Assembly: GCA_029834535.1 (NCBI GenBank)
Contig: JAQMWT010000122.1
Location: forward strand, 94,283-158,282
DNA from: Chrysophaeum taylorii
Lineage: Eukaryota; Sar; Pelagophyceae; Pelagomonadales; Pelagomonadaceae
Length of the DNA: 64,000 nt
Direction: 5' to 3'
The notes below the pieces were generated by a model, which saw nothing but the letters and a program-made list of their open reading frames with translations, was not told where the DNA came from and did no database searches. Below, piece by piece: positions 41,760 through 53,599 of this stretch (its first letter is position 1; each line of letters starts with the position of its first letter). Position numbers and translations under genes: made by a program.

Positions 41760-42539
41760 TTCCTCCTCGCGCAAGTTTTGCCTCGTTCCTATCAGACTCG
41801 CTCCCGGGAACCGCACCTCGCGCCCTCAATAACTCTCTATGGGTGAGCTTGACTTATTAATGTGGCGACGAGTGTCTTGTTGCGACCGGCCTCAGCAGGA
41901 ATTGCAGTTTCTCACCGGTTACGCAACAAAGACTCGTGGCGACTCGAGATTGATTCGAGAGGCATTAGTCTAGGTTGGTCACATTTTACCACACCCTCCT
42001 TTTTGCAAAGTATACTCTCAGGGTAGTGAGTCACACTAACAAACCAAGAAGCGGTCACAACGCTCAGACCCCTGAACGCCCTGCGTGCTCTCCCCCTTAA
42101 GCATTTGCCCGTATAGTCCGAAAAGCGTAACAAAACTCTAGCGCTGTCTGGGCTACTCCTGTCTATCCTTCTTTTTGTCAAAAACCTGCGTTCTGCGCAG
42201 CGAGTCATACCTGGCGACCTAATTTCAAGTCACTGTGCTGATATCGACGTCAATAACGCGAAACTATCTTGCTACCTACCTATCTTTGAGCCTGGGAATA
42301 GCGTGCAATACTATTAACAAGTCACGACTCCCCCACGTTACTTTCGGTTCGCGGTTCACGGCTCCCCCTCACCCCGAGAGTTCCACTTCCCCTTCACGGA
42401 TACTGCCGTTCGCTGTGCCTCGCACTTAGTATCCAGCGCGCGTTCCGCCGCCGCCGCCGCTACAGCTATTGCTTTTGCCAGCCGACCTCTACAGTACTCG
42501 CCGGCTTGTCCCAACCTCGAGCTCAGTCGCCCTCTCTTG

Positions 42540-42745
42540 CTCTTCCGAACACCTCCCTTTGAACTTCTTGCTTGTCCGCGCACCTCCCTTTGCAATTATA
42601 TTCTGTATCTCATTGCCCAGCGCCCCTCTCGCTCCTTTGTCTTCCTTTCCACATTTCATCCTTCTAGCTCTTCGAAACCGGAGGATGATCTAGTTTTACT
42701 CCTCTGCGATTATCCATTCTGGCTCTTTATTTCTGGCGGTTGTTA
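42540..42745 (+). repeat. Dispersed pyrimidine-rich repeat (family 3), copy 4
   Basis: Ends in TATCCATTCTGGCTCTTT followed by GGCGGTTGTTAA, as in copies 1 and 2. Confidence 0.65.
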
Positions 42746-42747
42746 AG

Positions 42748-42940
42748 AGTCGACTGCCAAAAGGAGGAATTCGGTAGTGTGGGGTTTGTTCGTAGATTGG
42801 GAAGGTGTAAGTGGCTGAGACGGTCAAGGTACACAGTCAGCAGTTCCTCGAAGACGGGGATCCCCCGAGGCCGAATCGGAGTCATCGCCTAGCAGCGGGG
42901 CAGGCGAAGAGGGGAGGGAGGGCGCTCGCATTCTGCGGCC
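42748..42940 (+). repeat. Dispersed repeat family 2, copy 3 (diverged)
   Basis: Shares the start GTCGACTGC and the GGGGCAGGCGAAGAGGG block with copies 1 and 2; the middle is poorly conserved. Confidence 0.6.
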
Positions 42941-42954
42941 TGACGTTTTAAAAT

Positions 42955-43149
42955 TAGAGAACAGTAATTTCAACTGCGTTACCCTTCAGCAGAGCGATGG
43001 GTAGTGGTAGTCTGCCCTCGAATCTGTCTCCTAAAACGAGGAGAGCCGGTGTGAATAACACAGCGTTTTCTTAAATCAAAAGGTGCTAAAGTTACCTGAA
43101 CTAACCCTAGAATAGGGGGTGCTAACCCTAATTCAAATTTTCTATCTCT
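42955..43149 (-). repeat. Probable 3' LTR
   Basis: Direct repeat of 55939-56135, about 95% identical by eye with a 1-2 bp gap in a T run. It follows the last element ORF. It does not begin TG or end CA, so the exact LTR edges are uncertain. Confidence 0.65.
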
Positions 43150-43192
43150 ACGCCCTCGAAGATTGAACTCGGTGAGCGAAATCTGGATCAAA

Positions 43193-43576
43193 CTAAGCAG
43201 GAAGCGTCTTACCATCGACAAGAACATAGAGAGTGTCCTGGACAGAGTCGTACGGTGGAAGAGTAGCAGAAAGAATAACTTGATGGGATGGTGGTGAAGA
43301 AGATGTAGAGTGAACACCGTAGGCGTTCTTGAACTTGTGGAATAAATTGCGTGGAAGAAGCTCGGAAAAGTGATCAGCGACCTGGTAGTGAGCAGGACAC
43401 CAGAGAGGACGAATGACCGAGTTGGCTTGGTAGTCACGAATGCGAAATTCTTGTAAGTTGATATGACGAGAGGGAGCACTGACTTTAGGGTGATTATGGA
43501 GAGATTCGACCCTCTCCAGGTACATGGTAGAGACTGCGTGCAGTCTTAGGCGTGTACAGACCATTCCGCTTGCCAC
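43193..43576 (-). CDS. Retrotransposon 3' ORF fragment, unknown
   Basis: About 127 codons, AT-rich like the rest of the element (ERVESLHNHPKVSAPSRHIN; RDYQANSVIRPLWCPAHYQV). It lies between the large 3' ORF and the LTR. No domain recognised; may be the eroded end of the preceding ORF. Confidence 0.4.
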   Translation of the reverse strand: MASGMVCTRLRLHAVSTMYLERVESLHNHPKVSAPSRHINLQEFRIRDYQANSVIRPLWCPAHYQVADHFSELLPRNLFHKFKNAYGVHSTSSSPPSHQVILSATLPPYDSVQDTLYVLVDGKTLPA

Positions 43577-44033
43577 ATGCTACTACACGAGGTAGGGATT
43601 TAGGCCCTAGCTCCTTAAGGACATTAGGTTCCATAGAAGCGTTTACACTGACAATGAGGAATGGAGCCTCCATTAATTAAACAGAAAACCTCATACCTGA
43701 CGGTACGCACCTGGTGGCCTACTCCTTGTTGGAAGTGAAATGCAGATCTAATACTTCATAATCTGGAAATCATAATTGCGGAAGGATAAGGAAGGAAAGA
43801 GGGAAAGCCGTATTGCGGAGAGAAAACCCTCTGGTAGAAAAAGGTGCGAAAGGAGTAAGGAGTTCCAGTGTCGTCCACATAATAGTGTAGCGCTCTGGAC
43901 CCCCTCAACGTGTGAAGGGCTTTATGCATTCCAGACGTTCTTGAGTGCGGAGCTTGTGTATGATACATGAGAACTGCGACTAAATTAAACAAACAACAAT
44001 AATATAAAGGAGAAGGTAACATAACAGTTAAGG

Positions 44034-46012
44034 CTAGGAGGATGAGGTTGGACGTGTTGTTACATTGCGTAGAGAAACAGCATCCACAACATCAGATGTG
44101 TGGTCCAACTCATCATCACTATTGTCTTCAGGTTGTTGTAATTCTGGAGAGGAAGAGTCATGATCTTCGAGTTGGTCGTTAGAAGCATTATTTATAGTGA
44201 TTGCACCACTGAGAGCAACAAGTGGTGACATGACAGAAGACAAATAGGACATAGCTGCATCTGGTGTTAAAGTGTGCAAATCTGTTGCGGGAATAACATG
44301 ATCCTGTGCATCAGACATAGCGGTATATAAGTTAGCAGCTGTATCGTCGATTATGTTTTGCTGTGCCTCCTCAAAAGTATTTGGAGGAAATTGTCCAATA
44401 GAAGAGATAAGTGACCTGGAAATTATATGGGTTAAGACAGCAAGGGTAGACAGCGTAGTATCCTGGTGCATTGATAGCTGGATAGTATGTTGTCTAAGAG
44501 CGATACGTGCTTGGTGTTTTCGGTCACTTGCGCGTTAAGGGTTTCATTAGCATCTTTGAGTTGAGTTATGGTTTCCAAGGCATCAGAAAGTCGTTGGTCT
44601 CGTTCTATAGATTGCTTATCACTCTTGGCGATATGCAAAGATGGAGATTGTATTTCTTCTCTTAACTGACGCAAAGTTTCAGGTATATTGTCATTAGGTT
44701 CGTCTGGCGTAGGTTCGACTTGTGCTGGTTTAACCTCCGACAATTTAGTGTATGAGAATGCGTCTATTATGGCAGAGGGATAACCAACCTGGATCAGTAC
44801 GTTTTCAAAGGCGGTTTGATGCACTGGGGGTAATTTAAGAAAGTAGTCCAGCATTGGCGGTAACATCTCGTGAGAAGTGTCATTAAGCTGGTGAAAAACA
44901 TCATTAACGAAACTTTCAATGAGCACAGCAAGCAGCTCATCAGGGTTTGTAACAACGCAGACTTTATCTTCGACGGACTGTAGTAATGACCAAGCCGCTA
45001 CGAGGATTTCAACATTAACGGTCGAGATATGAGGTAGCTGTAGCAAAAGGGGTGCATGGTCGTCTGGGTTCACTATGATGTTAGAAGCATTAAGATTGTG
45101 GGTAGCCATACATTTAATGAGCGCATCTTTAAGTATCTTATTTATTGTAATGGACTTGCCCAAACGTAAAATGATGGCTCGCATATGTGCAGCTGGATCA
45201 TTATGGCTTGAAAGATGAAACGACTGAAGACTATTCCTAGTTAAGGCTGTCCCATGCTGTGATAAGTTACACATAACGCAGATCAAAAGGAAAATTGGAC
45301 GGGGCACATCGAAGCAGTGCGAGGCATGTTGCTCTGATGCCAAGTGTTCTTCGATGATTTTAATAATTTTGTCCGTTTTAACTTCGTCTTCAGTGCAAAT
45401 AGCGAGAACAAGCGGCGTACCCGGTGCGTCGGTTTTATTAAAACATTTAGTGCACATTACATGCACTTTGACAACGCCTTTAATGGGTGGGTATCGATGC
45501 AATCGAATACCCTCGTTTGCCGGTATGTTAGGAGCATTGCGCACACGTTTGGTCTTTAGACACAGGAGAGAACTCAAGAAGTGGAGATTATCAACGCAGT
45601 TATTTTGTTGTGCATCAGTAAGCAGCTGTTGGATGGGCTGACACCAACATTGAGGATTCTTAGGTGACGGTAGCAAAAAGTTTGGTGGTTGAGTGCCAAG
45701 CGAAAGAACGTTCCCAGACATCATCGCCATAACATCGAATTTACAGTGCTTTAACAGGAAGTATTCTGTGCTCTTAACATGAGAGTTAGTATTATGTTGA
45801 GTTGATCGTGATGTAGGAGTCACTGGGGAGGATTGATTTCCTTGAGCAACAGACAGATATGTTTGATGTTTACGGCTATTGGGAGAACCAGTAGGGGCAA
45901 GTCCTGGGTTCAGAGCATTAAACGGTGAAGACAATGCTGAAATGCCACCACGTCCACGGTTCAATACTGAGTAACGTCGGTTCGCAGCGTCCTTGGTCTT
46001 GGCAGGATTCAT
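44034..46012 (-). CDS. Retrotransposon 3' accessory ORF (broken into two frames)
   Basis: A 526-codon frame (46012 to 44432) starting MNPAKTKDAANRRYSVLN is followed, with a 40-bp overlap and a change of frame, by 145 codons ending at 44034 in a Ser/Asp/Glu-rich tail. The N-terminus is basic and Pro/Ser-rich; a Cys/His cluster (HVMCTKCFNKTDAPG) sits near residue 185, and a coiled coil (SDALETITQLKDANETLNAQ) near 500. Copia elements normally end after RNase H, so this is an extra gene, in the position where some lineages carry envelope-like or accessory ORFs. No transmembrane segment is evident. Function unknown; I could not match it to a family. Confidence 0.65.
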
Positions 46013-46119
46013 TTTATGGAGATCCTCACATTTCGCATTTCACAATTTTTAGCGAGCCACGATACCGTTTTCCATGAGGGTTAGTTTGATGTCATTGCGG
46101 ACATAGTGAAGGGTAATGA

Positions 46120-48467
46120 TTAAGCATCTTGCTGGGCTATGGGTTGTTGTAAACCAAGTAACGTGCGAAATCTAGTGAAAAGCGGAGCACCAAAGGGTTT
46201 AGTGAATCCATCAGCGATATTCTGGGTGCCAGAAACATGGTGCAAGCGAATACGTCTTAGGTGCACATAGTCACGAATACGAAACCAGCGTGTGCTAATA
46301 GCTTTGGCTTTAGTCGCACTGTCAGGATTATTTGACAGATGGATAGCAGAAGCAGAGTCTCCAAGTATAGGACTGTTGCGCATGAGTGACATGTCGGATG
46401 GAAGAGGGTTGTCATGAGCATCATAATCTAATAACAAATCTTTCCCTGGAGGTTGGCGAAGATAGTATTGCGGGTTTATAGCAAACGCCATTTCCATTAA
46501 CAATTTACGTAACCAGACCACGTCATCAGCACACATATTAAGGGCAATAAGTTCACTTTCATGCGTGGAAGTAGCTGTTATAGGCTGTAGTTTGGACTTC
46601 CAAGTGATGAGGGAACCGAATAAAAAGATGGCATAACCAGTTGTAGATTTGCGATCTTGTTCATAAGAGGGTGCATTATCAGCATCGACGAACGCGACCA
46701 GTGGATCAAAATTACCTGAATTCACTTGTTCTTTAGTGTAATCCAACATGATTGCCATATCGGTACGATTGCCGATGAGAAGTCTAAGATGGTCCATTAG
46801 AGCGGAAGAACCGGTGTAGTACCATAGTCGAAGATTGCGATTTTCAGGCTTGCGCAAATAGCGAAGAGTTCCTGTTAATACTTGGACATGCAAATACGCT
46901 GGATTGTGCATTCCTCGGGAACAGCGACTGAGGCTTTGTGATAAACCAGGGCGAAAGGCCAACTGTACAAAAGTGAGCTTGCCAAGTAAGGCGGAGAAGG
47001 TGTGTTGGATGAACTTGTCCATATCAGAAGATGGCTCTCCAGTTTTATACGTAGCTGAGGGGGACATAGGAGTTGAAGTGGGACGTAACTGCGTTAAAAT
47101 GGGATACTCTTCAAACAATGTATCAATCTTAGCTTGGCAGTCAAGTGAGATGGAGCCATCGGCAGTGCGAGTTATGCGCATACCTAAGAGAGTATGATCT
47201 TCTTCAAAGTTCTCAGCCGAGTATTCCTTCTTCATGGCTTGCTGGAATTCACGACGTAGACTTTCCGATGTACAAATGATAACAACATCATCCACTGATA
47301 GCATACAAAGTAAAAACGTAGCATCAGCTTGGACTTTAGCATAGATGCATGTATCTGTTCGAAAGCGTTTGTAGCCTAGTGTGTCGAAGAAACCATTTAT
47401 GGTTTCGTTCCAAAGAGCAGGACTCTGACGTAATCCATAAAGAGATTTAAGTAGTTTTGGGAGACGTCGTCCTTGATATTTGCATCTTCAGGATCGAGTA
47501 GGTGAATACCTTGTGGCAGTTTAACGTAGACATGAGAGTCTATGGGAGTTTGAACAAAAGCATTAGGAACGTCTATGTGGTAGACGGGAAGTCGTAGGTG
47601 GGCTGCAAGCGCCAGAACACAACGGATACCGGTGAGCTGCGCCATTGGGCTAAATGTGTTAAAAAAGTCGGTGCCCAGAGAAGCTAAGAATCCTCGTAGG
47701 ACCAATCTTGCTTTATGTTTGATGTATTCACCGGCAGCATTGTTTTTTATACGTAATACCAGTCGGGTATCAATAGGCTTGGAGTTGACCATGGGCAACG
47801 AGATTTTAAAGCAGCCAAACTTAACAATGTCAAAAATCTCCTTGGAAATAGCGGAGATATAAGCCTTACGATCAACGTCTGAGAGACCTTTAAGGCAGGT
47901 CAACTCATATTCATCAATCTTGATATCTTTGGCTTGAATTTTATATTCGTCCGGACCAACAGTGCTGGGATCTTGAGCGATGGTAAGATGGATGATTTCG
48001 CAGGAAGCAACCGTATCGTTAGTGGAAGCGGGATCTGGATCTTCAACAAGTTGAATAACTAGTAGAGGGTCGTCTCCAAGGTGTGCATCAATGTAATGAG
48101 ACTGCACGGTGATGTAGTCTTCGATGGCGGAGAGGTGAGGCTCGGAAGCACCATAGGAAGCATCATTATGATCCAAAATAGAATGGGGTGTTAGCAAAGC
48201 ATAAGCATATTGACCGGGAGGAACTCGACAAGCTTGAGCGTGTTCGGAAATGAGATGAACAAGAGCGCGAGGAAGGTGAAGGTCCGAGAAGCTGAAGTCG
48301 TCGAGGAGATGAACAAGAGTGGCATCCGCCGACGGATGGATGGCTAAGGCTACTATGACACATACCAGAAGAAGACTGGAATAGCGCTTGGTGAACATGA
48401 TGATGGAGAGTTTGTGTAAATTCCCCCTCTGGAGGTTTAGCCATCCAGTGGATGCCATGAGCGACAT
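46120..48467 (-). pseudogene. Copia reverse transcriptase-RNase H, frameshifted
   Basis: Starting at 48467 after an N-terminal non-conserved region, the RT part reads LVLRIKNNAAGEYIKHKARL, FFNTFSPMAQLTGIRCVLAL and HIDVPNAFVQTPIDSHVYVK, all characteristic of copia RT. Near 47462 a one-base shift moves the frame to LLKSLYGLRQSPALW and then the catalytic box, which reads LSVDDVVI (the usual first Tyr/Phe-Val is Ser-Val). RNase H follows with STTGYAIFLFGSLITWKSK and STHESELIAL, then VSGTQNIADGFTKP, the usual copia end. Frameshift plus host context make it inactive. Confidence 0.9.
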
Positions 48468-48923
48468 GAAGGGAGTGGAGGGTGGGGTCGCGGAAAGTTA
48501 TATACTGCTTGGAGAGGTCATACTTGAAGGCAGCAAGCGTACCACCAGCTTGTTTATAAGCGGCAACGGTTGGAGAAGCAATACGAAGAGGACAGCCTTG
48601 AGATTAGTCTTGCGACGAGGCTGAGGGTGATTAGGACCGCGGGTGAGACGAAGGGCATCTTGGGAATATAGGGACCGATAGGATTGTAAAATGGGTAAAG
48701 TGTTGGATGACACTTCAGATGCCGGAGGTGTGGCGACAGAAGCAGCGGGTGCAGAAGCAGCGGGAGCACATGCGGGAACGGGAGTAGGAGCGTGTGCGAG
48801 GGATGAAGGAGTCCCCTTCTCGTGTTCAATGTCGTTGGACATAGCATTCCCCCTCTGCTCCGCATCACTGGGGGTGCTTTGAACAGAAAAGGGATTTGCG
48901 GGTGAAGGTGCAGGTGTGGGATG

Positions 48924-50470
48924 TTATTCGTAATCGGGAGGAGAATTAGAAGTTAGATGAGGAAAGGTAAGTTTAGAAGAGACACGGACTTGGCCGTTCT
49001 CAGGATTGAGGACAACATCAGCTAAATGGTTAACATGGGGAGTGACTAGAGGGTTTATATCATTAGCGCCACATAAGTAAATGTAGGGACGACATCGAGG
49101 TTCATATTTGTGAAATTCATTAGATTCCAGATGCAAATAACAAACAGATTCCCGGCGTAGGTTGGCACCTATTCGCCTCCCGGGCGGGCCGGTTGGCAGC
49201 CGGAACGTTCGCAGTGGGACGGGGTATGGCCGTGGGGCGAAGACGGAAGGTTATCGACGAGTTGGTTGTCAGTCACATCGCGGTCTCCTCGTCGCATGGC
49301 GATTGATGGTCACTCTCCGCCGACCGACCTTTCGGCGCTCCTCGTCTACAGGCCCGTGATTCCGGACTGGCACCTGTCGGTCCGGCCTGGCTCCCATGCT
49401 CGGGAGAGGTCTGAAGTTAGTTAGTTAGTTAGTTAACAAACAGAACCAAAAGGTTTGAGGTAGTCTTGTTGGGGAACATTACACTGGTCCGACAAGACTT
49501 GTTGGGGACTAAGGACTTTATTATAAATGCGTTCGAGAGAGACATTAGGGAGGAGATTGTACGATTGAATGGCATTTAAAACAGCCCACGGGTAATGTGG
49601 TGCCGGATCTGTTAGGGGGTGACCTTTATAGGATACATTAAGCGTATGCCGGAGTCGTGTAGACGCAGCAGTTGCTATATGACCAACAGCGGCTTCTACT
49701 TCATGATTAAACACATGTAAGTAGGGAGGGAAAGCAGACATGTTAATACCATGTTCAACACGAAAGGGAGAGGTAACGTGTTGAGATAAACAGGGTTTAA
49801 AAGAGTCACAATAAATTTGTTTGAATTGTACGTGAACATAGGTGGAGCAAAAACTGCGAACAAACTCGAGGTCATTACAAAATTCACTGGCATTAGTGGT
49901 ACGACAAAAGTATACTAACAAAAATTTAGAGATGAGACATTTGAAATCTAAAATGTGGCGAAAGGAGCCCCATTCGGATAGGACAGATACGTAACCACCA
50001 TCACATGCCCAGGCTTCACCAGGTTGAAAGACTTTTTCAAATGAAGATTGCTTGGTAAGATTGTGTGGATGAGGAAAACGTTTTTTATGTAAGGTACAAT
50101 CCACACAAAACTTACGGTAGGGCACATCTGAAGGATGATGTCCCGGACTGGCAATGACCTGAACAGCTTCTATAGCCCGAGAATCACCAGAATGGTGAAT
50201 GTTGTGAAAATTTGTGGCACGTCGCTGAGCATCTCGAAAAGCGAGAGTGCCTCTGGCATGTACTTTTCTGTCAAAAGAAACATGTTTTTCATGTAACTGT
50301 CTTGGAGTTATGAGAAGAATATGTTTCATTTTTGTAGTAGATGGTGCATCTGCGGATGAGATGTTAGATAAGAATACGTGGGCTACTGAATCGAGATGAA
50401 ACAGTGGAAGTTCGTGGTCGGAAGAGATGTTGTCACAACATTGGAATATTTTATTAGAAACATATAACAT
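48924..50470 (-). pseudogene. Copia integrase, interrupted by a SINE
   Basis: From 50470 to 49444 and, after SINE copy E, from 49137 to 48924. The zinc-binding HHCC region is visible (NFHNIHHSGDS...VDCTLHKKRFPHPH with GHHPSDVPYRKFCVDC). The catalytic core begins at EAWACDGGYVSVLSEWGSFR (first Asp), and the second Asp may be in YCDSFKPCL. The frame broken at FGSVC by the insertion resumes in YLHLESNEFHKYEPRCRPY and runs to DYE-stop. The integrase end is followed by a ~430-bp Pro/Ala-rich linker (48494-48842) before RT. Confidence 0.85.
49148..49433 (+). mobile_element. SINE-like element, copy E, nested in the integrase gene, with TSD
   Basis: 5'-truncated, short subtype, ends in four TTAG units. 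Perfect 10-bp target-site duplication TAACAAACAG at 49138-49147 and 49434-49443. Its excision would rejoin the integrase frame. Confidence 0.93.
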
Positions 50471-50493
50471 TGTGATAAAACTCTGGTGTAATA

Positions 50494-52643
50494 TTAAGGA
50501 TGTGTCAGTTGGAAATATGTTAGTAAAAAGGTTGACCTATAGTTTTTGGTTAGAGAAGCATGATCAGGGTCAAAAGATGGTGATAACGTCAGTTTACGCA
50601 AATCACAAACAATCTGACACAAATGTGTATAAACTACATGATAGGTTCCAGCAGGAATAGCATTAGCAGTTATGTCACAGCAAAGGTCCGGGGACAAAGA
50701 CGGAAGAAAATTAATTTGGTGCGCTGTGAAGTTATTGGCGCGTGCCAGTTCGCGAGTTGAATAATGTCGAATGCGATCAAGCCGTGGATCGTAAAGGATC
50801 ATGTTCGCAAATCCACGAATAGTGGGAGTTGGTGTGTGAATAGAATGAACTTTGGCGCCCATCTTTCTATCACTAGATGTGATGAAGCCAAGGTACCTGC
50901 TTTGAGACAGATGCATGTCACTTAAAGCAAAGACTCTATCGATAAATTCAAGATGATTTGTCTTGGGATAGAAAATGAAAGAATCATGAAGCACAGGTGA
51001 AGTGTGGGAGACCAGTGTTTGCACGAGATGACGGGTGTCTTGAGTTTCATTATGATGGTGATAAGCTTGACATAACCAAAGAAAACCTGTAACAGGATTG
51101 AGAGAAGCAGTCTTATCAATTCCTGTGTCATGTGTTTGCAAGGTGTAGGTTTCCCCAAATGCATTTATGTGTGCCTGGTATTTAGAGGAAGAGTTAGAAA
51201 CTGTGATGTCTCCACCTGTGTGTCTTCCACCAGTGATGTAGATAATTGAGGAAGTAGAGGATTTATTTAAAAATAACCTGTGAGATGGTTGGTTAGATTC
51301 GATAGCTGTAATACGAAAAGACACAGGTAATGTAGTAGAATTTGGGAACAAGCGTCCCATAATGTTATAGAGGATAACAAAGGCCTTAAGTTCAATAGGT
51401 GAAGTCATACACGTGAGGGGCTTTCTTGAATTCGTTAAGAATCCTAGGCGAAAGTTAGAAATGCCCTCCATTTCGTCTTGACTTGGGTGTTCGATAGTTT
51501 TATATGAATGCAAACGGAGGAACAGCATGGTTTATGTCTCTAGCTCGGTAACCGTTAAGCGAACGGATCCTGTGCGACTGAAGCTGTAAGTTTTGGGCAT
51601 GGAAACAAATGGTACATCCGAGAAGACCTGTGTCCAGGGTTCGTCGACAATTAACTTGCGACTTATGGAGTTAACATGATCCGCAACGTCCAGGAAGGAA
51701 GTAACTCGCTTATTGGGCCAAGATAGCAAATCTAATGGACCGGTATTATATTTGCGAGCAACGAGGATCCATCTTTCTCTAGCTTGATAATCTCCACACA
51801 AGTAACATGGAAAGCGATCGCATATATCCACCGTATAGTGCATTGTCACAAGCAACATGGAAAGCGATCGCATATATCCACCGTGTAATGCATTGTGGAG
51901 AAGATCAGGTTAGCAACTCGTATATGATCTTCATACGATGTAGAGTGTGGTGGTGTCATCTCCATAAAAATAACAAGGGGCTTTAGAAGTTCAAGTACAC
52001 TTCGAGCACTTGGAAATAAAGAGTCGTCCATATCTCGCTCGAAAGTTGATATAGATCTCCCATTGATTATGTTACGATTGGTACATGGGGAAGTCAACTC
52101 CACTATATCAGAGTAATATCTTGCACGCTCAGCATCCGATGCTCGATGCAGATAGGTAAGGAACTTTGGTAGTGACGGAAACACTTCGATGGAATTACCA
52201 AACCGTCTTCGTAGCATATGCGTAAGATTTTCATCGCTTTCAACAAGAACTTTAACGTTGATGTTGATTCGCAAGTCATTGGAAGCACAAGCCAAGAATG
52301 CAGGAGTGGACATCCCGGAGCAAAGTAGAGTTACAGTAGGTACTCGTGAACTAGAAGTTGTTGTTACAGTATGGAGCAAGCATGTGTTAAACTTGCGTCA
52401 TACAGGAGGTGAGAAATGTTTGCGAACATAAGGTAACTGTGAATGCATGGACTCCAAAATAGTTCTAAACCACGGGACGTAAATTGCACGTTCAAGAAGT
52501 TTGGAGTATAGTTTAAGCATCTCACGTTGTTCGTTAAAAGCACTCAATCTGAACTGTAAAGAGCGTAGTTCCATTTTTCGAGCTTTAGCTTGCTGTAACG
52601 AATAAATTGGGAGAGTAGGTAATAAATTGTTTAATCTAAACAA
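50494..52643 (-). CDS. Retrotransposon ORF block of unknown function between protease and integrase
   Basis: Three successive minus-strand frames: 52643-52398 (helical, MELRSLQFRLSAFNEQRE), 52379-51532 (split by a 50-bp duplication) and 51528-50494 (344 codons). They are AT-rich like the other element genes and have no stop-rich gaps, so together they look like one original protein of ~700 residues. Sequence such as VSFRITAIESNQPSHRLFLN and KMGAKVHSIHTPTPTIRGFA is not low complexity, but no known gag, protease or integrase motif is seen. Standard copia elements have no gene of this size here. Confidence 0.6.
51804..51903. repeat. 50-bp tandem duplication inside the retrotransposon
   Basis: AACATGGAAAGCGATCGCAT starts at 51804 and again at 51854; the two units differ at only a few positions. 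Fifty is not a multiple of three, so the duplication breaks the frame (MHYTVDICDRFPC is encoded twice). Confidence 0.93.
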
Positions 52644-52962
52644 AGTAATCTTGACGTTGTCGTTAATCTTGCTCTGGATAGATGATTGTCCTTTAAACTC
52701 AACCCCAAAGAGGCGTATACCAAGTTTGTCGTCTCCCGTAGAGGTATGGTTCGTGTGGCCATGGCGGGTCGGTTGCTTGGACGTTCAGAGCTTTGAGCTG
52801 AGATGTCGCTATAACCTACAGACCTTCTCGGAATTGCGGGACGACCAGAAAGACGAGATATAAAGCGTAACCTGTTGATTCTTTTAGATCCTTTGAGGAG
52901 AGACCTGCGGCCTGCAAATACAACGGTTTGACACCGATGAAATGGCTGGTTAAGGTGCCTCT

Positions 52963-53300
52963 TCACACACGTATGGTGTTTTCGGGAATCCGGCGTATGG
53001 ACTCGGGAACGAAGTGTTGAATGGTGCGAGTGAAGCAAAAGGATGCGCCACCGTCAATTAAAGAAGTTTCAATGCCGGGTCCATTGCATCCGTGCAGCGA
53101 GATAGTCTTCTTTGAGGTCTTTCCTGGAGTGTAAGTGGCACAAAGAAAATCTGCGACTCTGGGGGAGATTGTGGATGAGGTCGGGAAATTCGTCATCGTG
53201 AGGCTTGGTGCCTGATTGAGTAAGATGTGGTAGGCGGCACAGGCGTCGTCGGCAACCATCAGCGAAAAAGCTGACTCTGGTGTAGAGCACGCATGTAGTC
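52963..53300 (-). CDS. Retrotransposon aspartic protease region
   Basis: The stretch IETSLIDGGASFCFT matches the retropepsin active-site pattern hydrophobic-D-x-G-A-S; the usual Asp-Ser-Gly is Asp-Gly-Gly here. It is preceded by a short segment with Cys/His residues (HACSTPES...CAAYH) that might be a degraded zinc knuckle. Position between gag and integrase fits a copia polyprotein. Confidence 0.6.
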
Positions 53301-53599
53301 ACTGTGACGTTGTGCGTAGTCTTTGGCGGAATCATCTTCATCGTGGATTTCGGGGATGGTGTCGTCGTAGGCCTAGCTGTCCGTGGTCATCATAGAAACC
53401 GAGATGGCCTTGGTCATCTTTTTCGTCAGTTTCGCCCTCATCAGGTGGATCATCCCGAGGATCGGACGATAGCACCTGAAGAACTCCGCGGCATCGCAAT
53501 CTGCTTCGGAGAGAAGTATCTCATCGGAGATAATGGTGATGAGATTGATTAACTTGTTCATGTGCTCGGAGTTGGACGTATGTCGGCGACCGGGTTGGC

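Larger units (their letters stand above)
41760..42954. other. Intergenic spacer with families 3 and 2 side by side
   Basis: No gene. Family-3 repeat at 42540-42745 is followed directly by a diverged family-2 repeat at 42748-42940 (GTCGACTGCCAAAAGG), which abuts the LTR of the retrotransposon. Confidence 0.6.
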
